From contig NC_088305.1 in the NCBI RefSeq assembly GCF_032854445.1, positions 9,243,606 through 9,307,605 on the forward strand: 64,000 nucleotides of DNA, given 5' to 3'. Within the stretch, counting starts at the first letter, position 1. The number at the start of each line of letters is the position of its first letter. Positions 13,241 through 26,800 of this stretch are shown here, in pieces. The notes beneath the pieces are model-generated. The model had not been told where the DNA came from. It made no database searches and saw nothing but the letters and a program-made list of their open reading frames with translations. The position numbers and the translations under genes are program-made. The DNA comes from Liolophura sinensis (Eukaryota; Mollusca; Polyplacophora; Chitonida; Chitonidae).

Positions 13241-13924
13241 GTATCTTTGACTTAAGTTATAAAATAAAAAAAAGTACTTACGATAAAGTTTAACTTTTGC
13301 AGGCTTACACAATTCCGACGGGAAATGACGGTACTGTGTAAGCACTTTTTCTACATTAAAATGTACGAAGGTGTTTTTTTTTTATCCCATGCGGGAAAAC
13401 CGATGGAATTTATAATCAGCTCTCTTTGCAGCATTTGAAAAAAGCTTCTGCCCTTGGCAAAGAGCGTTTGCATTATTTATTTGCATCTCTATCTATGACA
13501 GACTTTCAAGTGATTTTTTTTTATTGCTACAATCGCATCCTTTTCGTCAACATGGTATTAGAGATGACGTTTTTATATAAAGGCCTAAACCAGGAATGTG
13601 CTCTCTTGGTTTTTTAATGGACATGTGTTTAAATTAGAACACGGATTTATGTTTTTTGATGATCTAATCTTTAATTCACCGCATAATCATAGCTCATTTC
13701 AATTAGCCTCAGAGTATTTGTGACCTTGCTGCTTAGTTTTGGGTCGTATCGCGGTATCGCTAATCTTGTGCTGTTTTGGCTGCCAACTTGGAGGCACGCA
13801 TTTCGGTCGTAACAATGTTTATACGTAGGTGGTACGTAACTAGTTGTTGTAAAGTTACTTGGATGAAAGATTGGGGAAGATGAAAACAGACAAAAATTCT
13901 ACTAAGATTGAAGATAGAGATCGG

Positions 13925-14166
13925 ATTTTATTTATTTATTGATTTCACTGGTGTTTTAGGCCGTACTCAAGGACTATTTCACTTATACGGACGGCCGGAC
14001 AGCATTACGATGGGAGGAAACTCACGATCATCCGCAGGTTGTGGTAGACCTTCCTACGTACGGCCGGAGCATGAGCAGGACTTGAACTCACAAGGACCGC
14101 ATTGGTGATTCGCTCCTGGGTCATTGTGCCGTGCTGGCACGCTAACCACTTCGGCCGCACAGGCCA
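13925..14166 (-). mobile_element. SINE family 1, nearly full length
   Basis: Reversed tail TTATTTATTTATTGATT at the left, reversed core (CACTTATACGG), and the tRNA-like head ending at GGCCGCACAGGCC. Confidence 0.88.
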
Positions 14167-15379
14167 ACTCCACGCATCGATTCAGCCTCCATATATGTCT
14201 CCATCCGAGAAATGAAAAGGATTTTCTCATAGTTTATACCGGGAATTAAAGGGTCACTGGCACGATTCTAGGACTACCAAGTGAATCTTATCAGGCGAAA
14301 ATTAAAATTAACAGAATGGTATATCAGCGACTTGTTATAACTTCTGGGGGAATAGCTTAAGGAAATGAAAACGCCCTTTTTAGTGTGCCACTAGTGTGTA
14401 ATTTACATTCTCATGTAGCGAGATATTATATATATGAAAGTCCGTAAATACAGCAAGAAATGTCGAAGTATCGACACATAAAATGGTGCAAGACAGTCAC
14501 TGTAACAATTATGCGCTGTCCATTCTTAATTCGACATCCCTTTACGGTTTTACCTCGTGGCATTCAAACTGTTCGTATAATTATTTGCTTGTGTTGCGGG
14601 TAAAGTTTCTAAATCACCAGTTTTTTGACAGACCTGGAGGGTATAGACAATTTGATTGGTGGGTCAGTCTTTGCTACAAGAACACACCGCCTTTGGCTAA
14701 GCAAGTACGCTTCACCCGAAAGGCCATTTGGTGCTGAATCCAATTGCCGTTGTTGTGACTTGTCGACATCTTTGTACTGTGAATAAAAGACAGTGAGGTT
14801 TATATTCAATGGACTGTTTGGTTTATATCGAACACGCAAGAGCACAGTAACGTCACAGATTCTTTTTGGCTTCTAAACATGCTAAAATGAATGAAAATTA
14901 AAATATGAATACAGTAAGAGATGTGCAAGTATCATTACTTGTACATTCGTCTTAAATGTTGAAATACAGCACTCAGAGCATGTTTAGCCGCCAAGAACAA
15001 TGCACCATGTCACTGTACTTCAGCTCTTTCGGAATGACCACTTCCGTTGCACTTTATTCACTATGATAACGATCCAAGCCATCACAAAAATAATAGGTGT
15101 CAGTGTGAAATGAACCTTTAGGTGGAGCGTACTTCATTTACAGGTCTTTTATATCTTTTAAGACTATAAACCCAGATAATGTGCCACAAGAGTTCAAGGT
15201 AGAAATGGTGAGGAAAATTTGAGTAGAAATGCGGGACAGTTCATTGGATGTTGCCAGCTCACGGAAGCTTTGATTTACAACGCTGTAGAAATCAGACACA
15301 GATTTGTGGCAAATAAACATAGTAATTTTACAGGCAAAAGCAATGCAAATCTGTAGACGTGGAGCTCTTTAGGATAGAA

Positions 15380-15935
15380 ATATTGTAGTTCTACAGAAAA
15401 TAAACTTGTAAATTTGTAGGAAACATAGGGTCAATTGGATTTGAAGATCTGTGGGAAATAGGCTTGCAGCTCCGAAGGAAATATAAATGTAGCTCTGTAG
15501 GAAAATAGACCTGCTGCTCTGTGGGAAATAGCCTTGTAGCTCTGCAGGAAATAGACTTGCAGCTGTGCGGGAAATATTCTTGCAGCTCTGTGAGAAATAT
15601 ACGTCGAGGTTTGTAGGAAATTGACTTACAGCTCTGTGGGAAATGGATTTGCACCTCTGTGGAAAATAGACGTGCAGCTCCGAAGGAGATATGTCTATAG
15701 CTCTGTGGGAAATAGACTTACAGCTCTGTTTAAAATATATTTGTAGCTCTATAGGAAATAGGGCCTGCAGCTCTAAAATACATGTACATTTGCAGTTCTG
15801 TAGGAAATAGAATTGCAGGTCTGTATAAAATAGACTGGTAGCTTTGTATGTTTCTTTGGATTGAAAACTGCAATGGTAAAAGAAGATAATTTGCAGCTCT
15901 ATAGGAAATATACTTGTAGCTCAGAGCTGCTGTGT
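15380..15935. repeat. Minisatellite with ~23-24 bp unit
   Basis: More than 20 imperfect copies of a unit of the form TAGCTCTGTGGGAAATAGAC. Units differ by 2-6 bases and some by one base in length. The minus-strand frames rich in FPTELQ are by-products of the repeat. Confidence 0.92.
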
Positions 15936-16984
15936 GAGCCTGGTACTTGCATCTCGGTGTAGGAAATAATGTCAATGTTGATAAATCATGCACGGCAACA
16001 ATTTTACTTGGACATGCCAAATTTGGATGGCCTACCTGTAGCTGACGGAAATCAGTAAATCTCCTTATTTAAGACCTTCGAATGGACAGATCTTTTCATG
16101 TCAGCAGAAAAAACATTGTACAGCTTGCCTTTGTGTACAACGGACTATAAATACTAGTTTGCCTCATGGAACACAACTTTATGAAATTGAAATGTGTGCA
16201 TTTAGTGCAGCAAAACAGCGACCTGTTGCAACAATTGCCACTGACTCTTTCTTTGTATCTCATATCTAGATGTAAATGACATTCGTCGTCAGCTGTAAAA
16301 GTAGTGCACACTCGGTACATGCTTAAAATTTTTTTACATGGTAAAATTTTCTTTGAACGTACACATCTAAACATGGTAGTTTATTCCAGTGTAACGTAAA
16401 AGTAATTAACAGCAGTGATCAAGGAAGTGATCAAGCGCATGTAATTATCTCTGATGAATCTCAGCCTCTATGTAATATAGTATCCATGTATGTAATATAG
16501 TCAGAACGTGTATCTTTCAAGCCAAATACTGGCAGAGCCAGGGAAAAACAAAACCGTACATGTTTTACTCCGATAACTAAAGGAGTGAAGTATTCATAAG
16601 AAACCCTTAATAAATGTATTCCCTAAACGCAAGACTATGATAAAATCGATATAGGAATTATACGGGATATATTTCTGACAATTGAATGCATTCTATTAAA
16701 TAAATAGACCAAGGGGAAAATAGAACCCTCGAGTGCAATAATTCATTCAATGCCTAACGCTGAAGAAGAGGGAAAAAAAAGAAGAAGACCGTGTTGTGCT
16801 GTATGTATACGAATTCATATCCTGATAAAAAACGACATCATGTTGTTTGGTTTCATGAAACATATATATATATAACCCTGCACAAAGACGACAATACATA
16901 AAACATTTATATATCCCTGGACACATTCCAGACCAAACCGTCAAACTATAGATCTGATTTGATGTTGATTATTTTTTAAGATCG

Positions 16985-17350
16985 TACTGAAGAATTCATC
17001 TCTCATAAGATATGGGTCCTACACATCAAATAAACCTGGGTCTCCCGGGTAGTTCACCGACCTTTGGCAAGTTTGTGGTGAACGTTATCAGATGTGATGC
17101 AGATACGAACCACCATATTGATGAAACAAATGGTGTTGAACAAACAGAAGACTGCGCTAAAGACCGCACGAGCGTGGTTCACCGCCAATTTTTACCAAAG
17201 CCTCACAAGCCCATGAAGCAGGAGAATCTACTAATTCCTTGTTCATGACGTGTTTTTAAACCCGAACAGGATGTGCCACATCTGTTGGAAGCCAAGGCCC
17301 TATAACCACGAGACCACAGCCAGCTCTCCAACAAGCACACGGAATACTAG
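16985..17350 (-). mobile_element. tRNA-derived SINE, diverged (same family as 12905-13240)
   Basis: Shares CACCGACCTTTGGCAAGT, a central TATTG segment, and a tRNA-like right end with the other copies of this family. The two plus-strand frames here (17012-17248 and 17250-17444) arise from it. Confidence 0.45.
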
Positions 17351-18734
17351 AGCTATATGTAGCATGTGTGATCTTGTGACCCAGTGTGTAAGATTACCGT
17401 ACCCACAAGCAACACCCGGACATGGAATAAGATTGCAAGTTTAAAAAGTACCACCTTAGATGCCCCCACCTCCACCCCCAACACACCCTACAAACCTTTC
17501 CTGGTAGCACCGAAAAACAAGCATCGAGTAATAAAAAACATTGTCAGTTATGTGGAAGCCCGCTTCTCGTCCACCCATACAAACAGATTTACCATAGAAA
17601 CGAGCTGATGTCTTTCCCCAAAACTGTAGTTGAGGTCATATATAGATACTAACATCGAAGTGAATTTGAAAATGTCTCGCTGAAAGCTGAAGTGAGAGCG
17701 ACAGTTACTATCAGCTTCATATATGTTGTTACATTGCAGTGAATCCTAAAAATTACTCACTGAAAGCCGAATCATACACATTGACCTTACTACACGAACA
17801 AACCGAAATATATCTGTAAATTGTGGTTACCGTTACCTACATATATACATGGACATGTATTGCATTGACGCCCTTCTAATTTTGACGAAAATTGCGCTAC
17901 ATAGGCGGATTTTGTTGCACGAGCAAGAGTGACATTCCAGTTGCAGTCAACCACACATGCTACAGTGTCTTCGAAGTTGTTCGGGGAAAGCTGCTCTTAA
18001 CTTTCATAGTTGCCTTGAAGTGAGGCGGAAAGGTAATGGTCATATTTATCTGCATTGACATTTAATATAGTCCTGGTCTGAGTTGCCTAAGCGGTTTTGG
18101 CCAAACTATATGAGACAGACAGATAAACAGCTCAAATCTTACGCCAGAAATGGTACATAGAACATTTTCTTGAAAGGGGATGCCTATGCAAATAGACGCC
18201 TCACAGGACTAAAAGTTCGGCGAGAGGTGTTGAAAATAGCCATTCTGTAAAGAAACCTATAATTACCTGTCTTTCTGTGTAAATCCATGGATACAGCCAG
18301 ATTAGAGTTGTCACCAAAATAGAAGTACTCCTACCAGAACAGAAAATAATGCCCTGCGTACAGACGGCCTTCATGTTTCGAGTGTAGATAGCAGCACTTA
18401 CAGCCATCAGGCTATTCTCGCCCGCTGATAACTTATACAATTAGCTGTGGTTTCAAATTGTTTGTTCCACTGCCCGAATGTACTGCCATTTTTTTGTAAC
18501 ATACATATATGCATGACTGTCACATTTCAGATAATATGCTGCTTTGGGCTTAAAGACAAACAAGTTGTCAGTGGAGATAACGAGGCTATCTACGGCGGAT
18601 GTAGTGATCGAGACTAGGCTCGTCTTCACACAGGCGCCATTGGTGTAGAGAATTTCAAGAAAATTGATTTGGTACAGACTGTTTGGCGTATATATGCGGT
18701 TGTCCTGTCCGATTTTTGTTCGGATCACTTCGAC

Positions 18735-18830
18735 GGCCACTTAAAATTCGACGAGTCGACACAACAAATTCCATCGAATTAACACGGTTTAAAACAGAAC
18801 TTGATAAGTTTTTATTTAAATATCACAACT
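18735..18830 (+). mobile_element. Possible LINE 3'-end remnant
   Basis: A frame reading NSIELTRFKTELDKFLFKY resembles the C-terminal segment of CR1/Jockey-type polymerases (SLN.FK..LDKF). Nothing upstream supports it, so this is a weak call. Confidence 0.25.
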
Positions 18831-19473
18831 GTAATTTTCCATTAAACCTAACATCTTTTTCAGTTATCCATTTTGACAAGTTGACAAATTTTGACAAGTT
18901 GACTGGAAAAGATGCTAGTCAGTCAATGTACTGATTGATACAGAGGACTACTGCATGCTTGGGCGAAATCTATTTATAATACGCAGAAACTTCCCCATTC
19001 GATGATGTCTGTGTGTTGTCAAAATAAAGAACAAGTGTGATAGAATCATTGTTCATGAATATTCGCAGTGGAATGTGGAATGTCTAGTTTCGAGAATTGT
19101 TCGGGGGATAGCTTTGTTTCGCCAGAAGAAAAAAGTCTGCAATTTACAAGTTTTTATAACAAACTCCACGTGACTTCATAACACACTCTCAGAATAGAGA
19201 TAAAAATTGGAGTAAAATGTCTGAGGTATACACTCCAAAAATGAGCCTGCTTATTGTTCCAGGCCCTGCCCTCGAGCAGTCGGTCTGTCCGTTTTGTCGG
19301 CATGACCTGTAAGGTATCTTCTGAAGTAGATCACAGAAGTTCCTAGAAATGTCTGCCTCCAAACACTCCTTTCTCTCTCGCCTATACAAAGGTCAAAAGC
19401 ATGACATTTTGATAAAACCCTATGATAAAACCCGGGTGGGGTCATATCAGGGAAATTAAAAAATTGTACTTGT

Positions 19474-19550
19474 TCCTAACTGGCTTGGCGCTCGGCCTTG
19501 AGTTAGGTTAAAGCAAGGAAAAAAGGACTGGTTGGTCCAGTGTCAGTATT
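19474..19550 (+). mobile_element. SINE family 2 fragment
   Basis: Retains the GCTTGGCGCTC, GGTTGGTCCAG and TGTCAGTATTATG segments only. Confidence 0.55.
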
Positions 19551-20484
19551 ATGCCATTTACATGATACATCAGTGGTGGCAGCGAAGGCGATAAAGTACA
19601 TGAAGGAAAAAAAAATCAGCGACATCATTTGCTGACGAAGCTTTTAGTCAACTCCCACTCGTTTCAGGGGACAAAAAATGGCTACAAGATGAGATTCTTT
19701 TTAAGCTTTGAAGACCTGACGACCGTATGCTGTTATGAAAGATTTCCATGTTAAAGCAGATTGTGGATGGAGAGCTAACAGCGGTGTTAAGTGCCCGAAA
19801 AGCTGATAATGCTGCGTGGCGTTGACTTCTGAAAATGACAGTACTGGCTGAATGTTGCGGCGTTCCGGGATAACTCTTCGATGAACACTCTATGACACCC
19901 CCACGGTGTCATCCATGTTCTAAGCACTTGATGAGGGACTGAAAGAAACTTCTTCTTGTGGAGGCGTGAGCCCCTCCACTCACATACACACACAAACACT
20001 CCTTCTGCTACATCCTATGGTGACTAATTTGTGCAATTTCTCTTGTTAAGGGCATGGCGAAATTACACGCAAATGCTACATTGCCAAATGCTACATTGCC
20101 AAAACGCGGAAACATGAAAATACGAAAACTTAAAAATGAAAAAAAAAAAAACGCCAATATGCTAAAACATAAAAACAACAAATTAGGAAACCAAGATTTA
20201 ATTGCGATAAGAACATAAGGAAATGCAAAAACCTTGACATGATGCTGGTTTGGTGCTGACAGCATAGCAAAATCAGACGGCGCATATACAAGAATACGAG
20301 AATGCAAAAGAACAAGAGCGCTTGTGTAAACTGTATTTGTGGGCATCTATTTGACACCTATGCTCTCAGCGTGAGCGCATACATGTCATTTACGCTTACG
20401 AAATATAACTGAAAATTGCAGTAAAATAAAAAGTGACGATAACCCGATGTGATTTATTCTACCCACTTGCAGAGACCTGGTTTC

Positions 20485-20570
20485 CTCGCACCAGAATGCT
20501 GGCCGCCGTCAAATAAGTGAAATGTTCGTAAGCATGGCGTAAAACACCAATGAAATAAATAAATAAATAC
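20485..20570 (+). mobile_element. SINE family 1, 3' part
   Basis: Core and tail only (GCTGGCCGCCGTC to AAATAAATAAATAAATA). Confidence 0.85.
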
Positions 20571-21507
20571 CCCATTGAAGTTGAAGTGAACAGATAATTT
20601 GTTACTTTTGTTCGCATTCTTATTTGTTAATTCACATTTTAAGCTCATACAGAGACCCCATGATGTCAACAAATTTGATTGGATAATAACTAAAACAAAC
20701 AATTTGTAAAAGAATGAAAACCATTTTACTCGAATATAACGAGTGTAAGGAAATAGAAACATTTCAATTTAAAAAAAGATATAGAGGTGATCAAAATTAT
20801 TGACTTATGACGTGAAGTTCTCTCAACGGATTGCCAGGAGTGCGTGACGAAAAGTGTAAAATCTTTAACACTCGAGGTGATGTTAAGAAACAAAAGAACG
20901 ATTGTGTGTAAAAAGTTGTATTTCTAATTCTTGCAGTTTCTAAAGATAAGCCATATAACTTTGAGTTTCAATAATTCAGGGTAATATAACACAGCGGCAT
21001 TCAACTGTTAGATCTCTACTCGACGTTAACCACGCCCACTCGACAATTAACCACACCCACTCAAAGCAACCACCGCCATAAGTTGATCCATGATCTTACA
21101 GCACACTAAAAGGAACAAAGGCTCGTGTGACACAGAAGTATGCGGCGTGTAGCTTGGACTGTTTTTAATGTGGAACGCACAATTTCACGTACTACATTCT
21201 TGCTATAGGTACGAGCAACCCGCTGTTTTCTACACGTTTACCATGTTACTGCTGTGTTATTTTACTCGTTCTTTTGTTTTACACTCATGTCAGGTTTTGG
21301 GAATAGAACAAGTGACACTCTATCGGTTACACTTTCAGGAAAGCGCCCTTCAGCAGCATTGGTGTGACACGTTCTCGAGTAAAGCATTGCTTTACTTAGA
21401 CTAAATCAGCCACTTTACCAGAACTTATATCAGAACTCTCAGTTAACCTAAGCGATGTTCGGCGGTCTATATGGCGGAACTGACATAACTGTTTATTTTA
21501 TTCATCT

Positions 21508-21640
21508 ATTTGTTTCTTTATTTATTTGATTGGTGTTTTACGCTCAAGAATATTTGACTTATACAGTGGCGGCCAGCAATACGATGGGAGGACACCTGGC
21601 AGAGCCAGGGGGAAACTCACGACCATTCGCACGTTACTCA
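21508..21640 (-). mobile_element. SINE family 1, 3' half
   Basis: Reversed tail and core up to the CGACCATTCGCAC segment; the tRNA-like head is missing. Confidence 0.85.
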
Positions 21641-21914
21641 TAACTAACTGGGTCGGGCTTTCTGATAGGCTAGTATAATTCGTAGGAGTGGTTGTCGGTC
21701 AGTCCATTCGCCCAACATGTGGGACAAAATTAATTTAGTTTACATTTCTGCGTAAAGAAAGTGGTTTTGTCAAAGGTGAGTGGTTAGAACATTACCCTCA
21801 TACTGCTATTCTGCGTGTACATATATATATTCATCAACTATTTCCTTGAGCAGTGTACCAAACACATGTAAGGGAATCAGACGGGTTAAGAAACTATGGA
21901 GACAAATACTCTTC

Positions 21915-22165
21915 ACACTAAAGTGTTACTTTTAACTGTCTGAAGATCAGGAGGAATAACTGCACTAATGAGAGTAATCTGACAACTTTTTATAAAGTGT
22001 TAATCTTTTTTACCCTCTTCAAAGTGTTCAACTCCATGACAAATTGATTAATCAACAACTTTAAACAAACACTTCAAACACAGTTAATTTTTTTTACTCT
22101 TTTGATGGAGCGGGAATATGAACACCTTTAAAGAGTGTTGAAACATTAACACTTAATAAAGCTGG
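21915..22165. repeat. AAGTGTT/AACACTT-rich segment
   Basis: The heptamer AAGTGTT or its complement AACACTT recurs many times in 250 bp, between T-rich spacers. It looks like a degenerate simple satellite or a transposon end. No frame is conserved. Confidence 0.35.
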
Positions 22166-23154
22166 TCAGGTAAAACAGGTACTTGTCTCTTAAATGTGCA
22201 GTCATTTGTAAATGTAATACTTTAGTTTTAAGAGAGAACTGAACAAGGATGTGTATTTGTGTGGTATTTCAGATCGGTCAAATGAGTAAACCAAGAATAT
22301 CTAAATGGCGTTGGAAAACTATTTATCATTTTATAGAAATAAAAAGAGTGTGCCATCGGGTTAATATCTTTGTGACATTTATAACCATATGTTTTCACAG
22401 GTCTTATGGGGTTAAACGTAAATAGAATAAAAGCTGGGAATAATATTTGGATCCGATCAACAGCATAAACACCATGAGGGTTTTAATGGGCTGATCAAAA
22501 TATTTAATATAGGACTCAAGTGAAAATAATTGGGAAACTCTATTTGAGGCTATCCCTTACGATTATCGACAATTTGGCCATTATAGTGTGTGATTACAAA
22601 TAAAACTGTCATTTACTGTCCGTTGCGCTAAGATAATTACAATAAATTCTCTTGTCTCGTTTGACAGCTTTCCTGAAATGGTTTACACAGAACTGGTACA
22701 ATCTTTTCGCTTCATTAAAACACAGCGGTTTGGTTCCAAAGGGCACATTTGTCATTATAAGGTGAGGAGTTGTAGGAATGAATTCGACAATTTTCGAATG
22801 AGAACGGAAAACTGGTTTCAGTCTCATGATTGAGAGATTAACAGTGCCCCTATAAGTTTCCTGCCTAGTAATTCATAACACTGTAAATGTAATTTCCCGA
22901 TGACCTAGGCATGCATGTGACCATTTAGGGAGACTAAACTCATGATATAAAACCTTGCCATGTTAGTAAAATAAAACTACTCGTAAAGTCCTAGTTTACT
23001 GGCCTACATTTTATATACATGTATTTAATCTTGGCATGAAACAACTGAAAAAGATAACAGAAATTCGAAATGGCCAAGAATGAATTAGGAAACACGAACC
23101 CGAGATATAACCTTCTATGATATAGCTCTATATAGACTATCCCAGATAAGGTTT

Positions 23155-23415
23155 GGGGCTTCGCGGCTTGGTGACTAGCCTGTTAGTGCAACACAACGGC
23201 CCAAGAGCCTTCAGCATATTGCGATTGCTGTGAGTTCAAGTCCATCTCATGCTGCATTTCTGTCCGATCTAAATAGGAAGGCCTGTAAACAAACGGTGGG
23301 TGGCCTTTAGTTTCCACCGAGTTCCACCCGGTTCGGTCTCACTATAATTCTCGCCGCCGACGTATAGCTGAAATATTCCTGAGTACTGCGTAAAACTCCA
23401 ATCAAATAAATAAAA
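23155..23415 (+). mobile_element. SINE family 1, diverged, upstream of the LU-FReD gene
   Basis: Keeps GTGAGTTCAAGTCCATCTCA, GTATAGCTGAAATATTCCTG and the CAATCAAATAAATAAA tail. It ends about 410 bp before the start codon. Confidence 0.85.
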
Positions 23416-23826
23416 TAACATAAATAAATAATAAATGATGTAAGTGTTAAAGACGATCGTCGGTAATTTGATTTTTTAGAAAATGTGTTTCCGTTGTCTG
23501 TATGATTGAATTATTGTAGTTCTCACACTTTAGCCTTTAAACTGGAAGCAATAATCCGCAGCGTTCATTACTTCTCACTAGTAACGATGTTTCTAATTTT
23601 ATTCAACTCTCATGATCCAGATATGCCAAATAGGGCAAGGCCGGTGAGATTTATATTGTTGCACTTTATGGCCTTTTTTGATAACCCCAACCTTTGCCTT
23701 CTTCTCTGATAAGATAAACATTTTATTTGTCATAAAATGCCATAAAAACTTTGGCAACTAAAGATAAGACATTGTGCGGTGTGAGACCTTAACTTTGGTG
23801 GGAGTTCCAGCGACGGGTTTGCCAAG

Positions 23827-23857
23827 ATGGAATTCAATATTTGTTTGATGTCACTCG
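23827..23857 (+). CDS. Coding exon 1: start codon and first half of signal peptide
   Basis: The ATG lies in a good context (GCCAAGATGG). It opens ten codons ([10 protein letters not shown]) and one phase-1 base, followed by a strong donor, GTGAGTCG. Joined to exon 2 it gives [18 protein letters not shown], a classical signal peptide. The 5' untranslated region and any non-coding upstream exon are not resolved. I chose this ATG because it is the only upstream ATG I found that makes a signal peptide in phase with exon 2. Confidence 0.75.
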
Positions 23858-26800
23858 GTGAGTCGCTGTACGGCACAGTGAAACGTAAAGGCACACACTC
23901 AAAGTTAGTAGCAATGTTAGATAAGTATTATTTAAGAGACTTACAGCATAGAGAGTAAAACCAGAACAGTGACAACAGTGTGAAAGATGGCAAATGGTCA
24001 CACGTAACTGGTGAAATGCTATCTGTTGTCAATTTACCTCAGTTAGGGTTTTATTCTAACGGTTTATGCATATGCTTAAATAGTGGCAAATTACACGCCC
24101 CCTAGCATCACGACTAAAGCAGAATTAGGTGAAAAACACTCAGTGGTGTTCTTTAAACTTAGTCCGAAGTTACTGGTCCAGAATTAGTATACAGCATGGA
24201 TAAACTGTGTAAAGAGAAGTGAGAAACAAATGTAGTCAAAAGCCATTTTAACAACTTTTTTGGACCGGATATTTGTCCTCCTTCCACCGCAGGTGACAGA
24301 CAGTGGTCGGTTATGCTGGTGTGGCCGTTTTCGCAGTTTTATGTTCGTCGAAGATGACGAAAGTGAAAATTCAGAAATTTCTTCAACAACTTGCCAAAGG
24401 TCGGTGTTTTTCCCCCCGACACTTTGGTTTTTCCCAGCCACAAAAATCTTTGTACAAGTGAAAATTCTTGAACACTGCTTTACTCATCAATGCCCAGAAG
24501 TCTCTCACCAATGCTGTGAGTTCAAGTCCAGCTCATGCTGGCTTCCTCTCCGGCCGTATGTGGGAAGGTCTGACAGCAACCTGCGGATGGTCGTGGGTTT
24601 TCTCCGGGCTCTGCTCGGTTCCCTCCCACCATAATGCTGGCCGCCGTCGTATAAGTGAAATATTCTTGAGTACGGCGTAAAACACCAATCAAATAAATAA
24701 ATAAATAAAATTAATCAGCAATGAAATAACAAAGAAAGTAAATAGAAAAATCTCGCTGGTAAGAAAAGCGCAGTTTAAGCATTAGTGTCAATTGACACAT
24801 TTAGCTGAAAGTAGCTTATGGACTTAGTCTAATTGTCCGTGATATTTCATCATTAAGTAAACAGGTTTTTACGGTACCAGCCGATAAGGTTTTATTTTAT
24901 CTTCGAAAACATATTTTCCTTTTATAGTGTGTTGCTAAATGCGGCTAAAATGGCTAAACTTAGAACGGAAATAGAAAATCCATTTTTGTATCAGTTAAGC
25001 ATGGCACTTCTGCGGTTTATAAATGGCTGACAGCAGCATGCGATAAAGTCCCCTCATTTCTCATTGGATGAAAAAGAACACTTACTGATATGAGCTCTCG
25101 TGTTATTTTCACTCCTTTGCAAGTAAACAGGTAACTGTTTCTTTTCTAGGACCTATTCTATCGTTTTTTTAGATTACACGTTGTAGAAACAATTGCTGAG
25201 ATAACAGAAAAGACATCCACTTACGCTACACTACGATATAATGTTTAATGTCTGCTCACGTCGCCCCGTGGAGACCTAACTGACTCTAGCTTAACAGTGT
25301 TTAAACATTGCCATGGAACATCCAAATATTTACAGTCATATCAATCCAACTTTAATGGTATTGAAGACGAAAAAGCCATTTTCTGGATCGGTGACAAGCT
25401 GAACTAAGACACACCATTCGAATATAGACAATATACAGGTATCTATTTGTATGGTAGACGATTCCGGTTATAATTTAATTCATTCGCCTAGAACATTCAT
25501 TACGTCTTTCCATCATCATTGGAAACTGTTGACCGGTTCTCTTTACATGAACTGGTCCTAATTTCTGGCATTATATACTTTATTTAATAGCTCTGTGGTT
25601 GTTTGTGTTGAAAGTTATTTCTGAAATTAATCTTCCTATTATTGACCCTGAATGTCCATTTTGGTCTTATACGAATGTACGAATATACGAATGTCTGTTT
25701 TGACACCTTGATATACAAGAATAACAGCTCATTAGACCTCCGACTAAGAGTGTGGACAAAACTGTTTATATCCTTGGACAGGAAACGCACAGAGAGCTTT
25801 ACACATATCCAAATACTTACTCAAACATTGCACGTTCAAATATTTAACCTTCGACGTTTTGCTTTTGTTGCAGCTCTGCTGTTGATACTGGCAGAAGGTA
25901 GGTGTAAGATTGCAGATATTTCGTTGAGATATAATTATCGACCTTAATGAAGATGCAGATGAACGAGATATTGATAAAGTGATGTCGAAGTTATGTTCTT
26001 TGATCCTGCCATTGGCAATCAAGTGACAGAATTTGCTACATGTGGTAAATGGCTGTGCATGTCATATTAGCAAGAATGGCTGCTTGACTATTAGATAGGC
26101 TCACGAAAAATTAGAGTCTAGCCGCCCTACATGTAGTTTGAATCTACATCTCTTCACAGAATACGTTTTGTAGCCTGTGCAGCCTTCCTCTTGGCCTTTT
26201 CTGTACAGGTGTATCATAGCGTCGCAAAGGACTGGAATACGTCTTTGTACCTACTGCGGTTGCTCCCAGAGTCGGCAAGGAGACGCTAAATTCGCTGGGC
26301 CAAATTCTGCTACAAACTAATAGTTTCGATCCATTCCTATAACTGTATACTCACCAAACTCCTTCATGCCTTACTGAACTCGCTTCACACTTTATCCAAA
26401 AAGCCATGCTTGTATTTAAGGTTGAGTTGTCATATTTAATCATATGCATTATCTAAGAACAGTTGTGTACCAAAGGTACAGACACCTGTAACCAAAGTAA
26501 ACGTCTAAATATTTTGAGTACAAGACGTACACAACTCGCATTCTTGAGAAAACACCATGTGTATGGGTAGTGCACACCGTTGTGCACACAAAACTGTAGA
26601 TGTGCAATTTTGTTACAGGTGTGTGTACCTGTGGTACACAGTCGTTTTTGGAGAGTATATTTATGAGGAAAATCATTCATAAATGAGCGGTGGAAGTCTT
26701 CCAGCACCCATAACGTAGTCGTTAACTTCTTGGAGGAAGTCGTAGAGCTGTCAAGCCTGGTCTCATACGAAGCGAGTTTAGACTAGCGATCTAGTGAGAG

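Larger units (their letters stand above)
11900..23154. other. Intergenic region upstream of the LU-FReD gene
   Basis: Apart from the SINEs, minisatellite and remnants listed separately, nothing coding was recognised in 11900-12900, 14170-15380, 15940-16980, 17350-18730, 18940-20480, 20570-21500 and 21640-23150. No convincing promoter element for the downstream gene was found. Confidence 0.5.

Noticed and set aside
15391-15654. Minus-strand frame with FPTELQ-like repeats (also 15730-16020)
   Set aside because: The periodicity comes from the ~23-24 bp minisatellite. Units vary in length by one base, so no single frame is kept.
26160-26220. A hydrophobic frame ([14 protein letters not shown]) after a CTTCACAG acceptor-like site
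   Set aside because: It was considered as the signal-peptide exon. The 23827 and 25874 exons give a better signal peptide with a start codon and matching phases.
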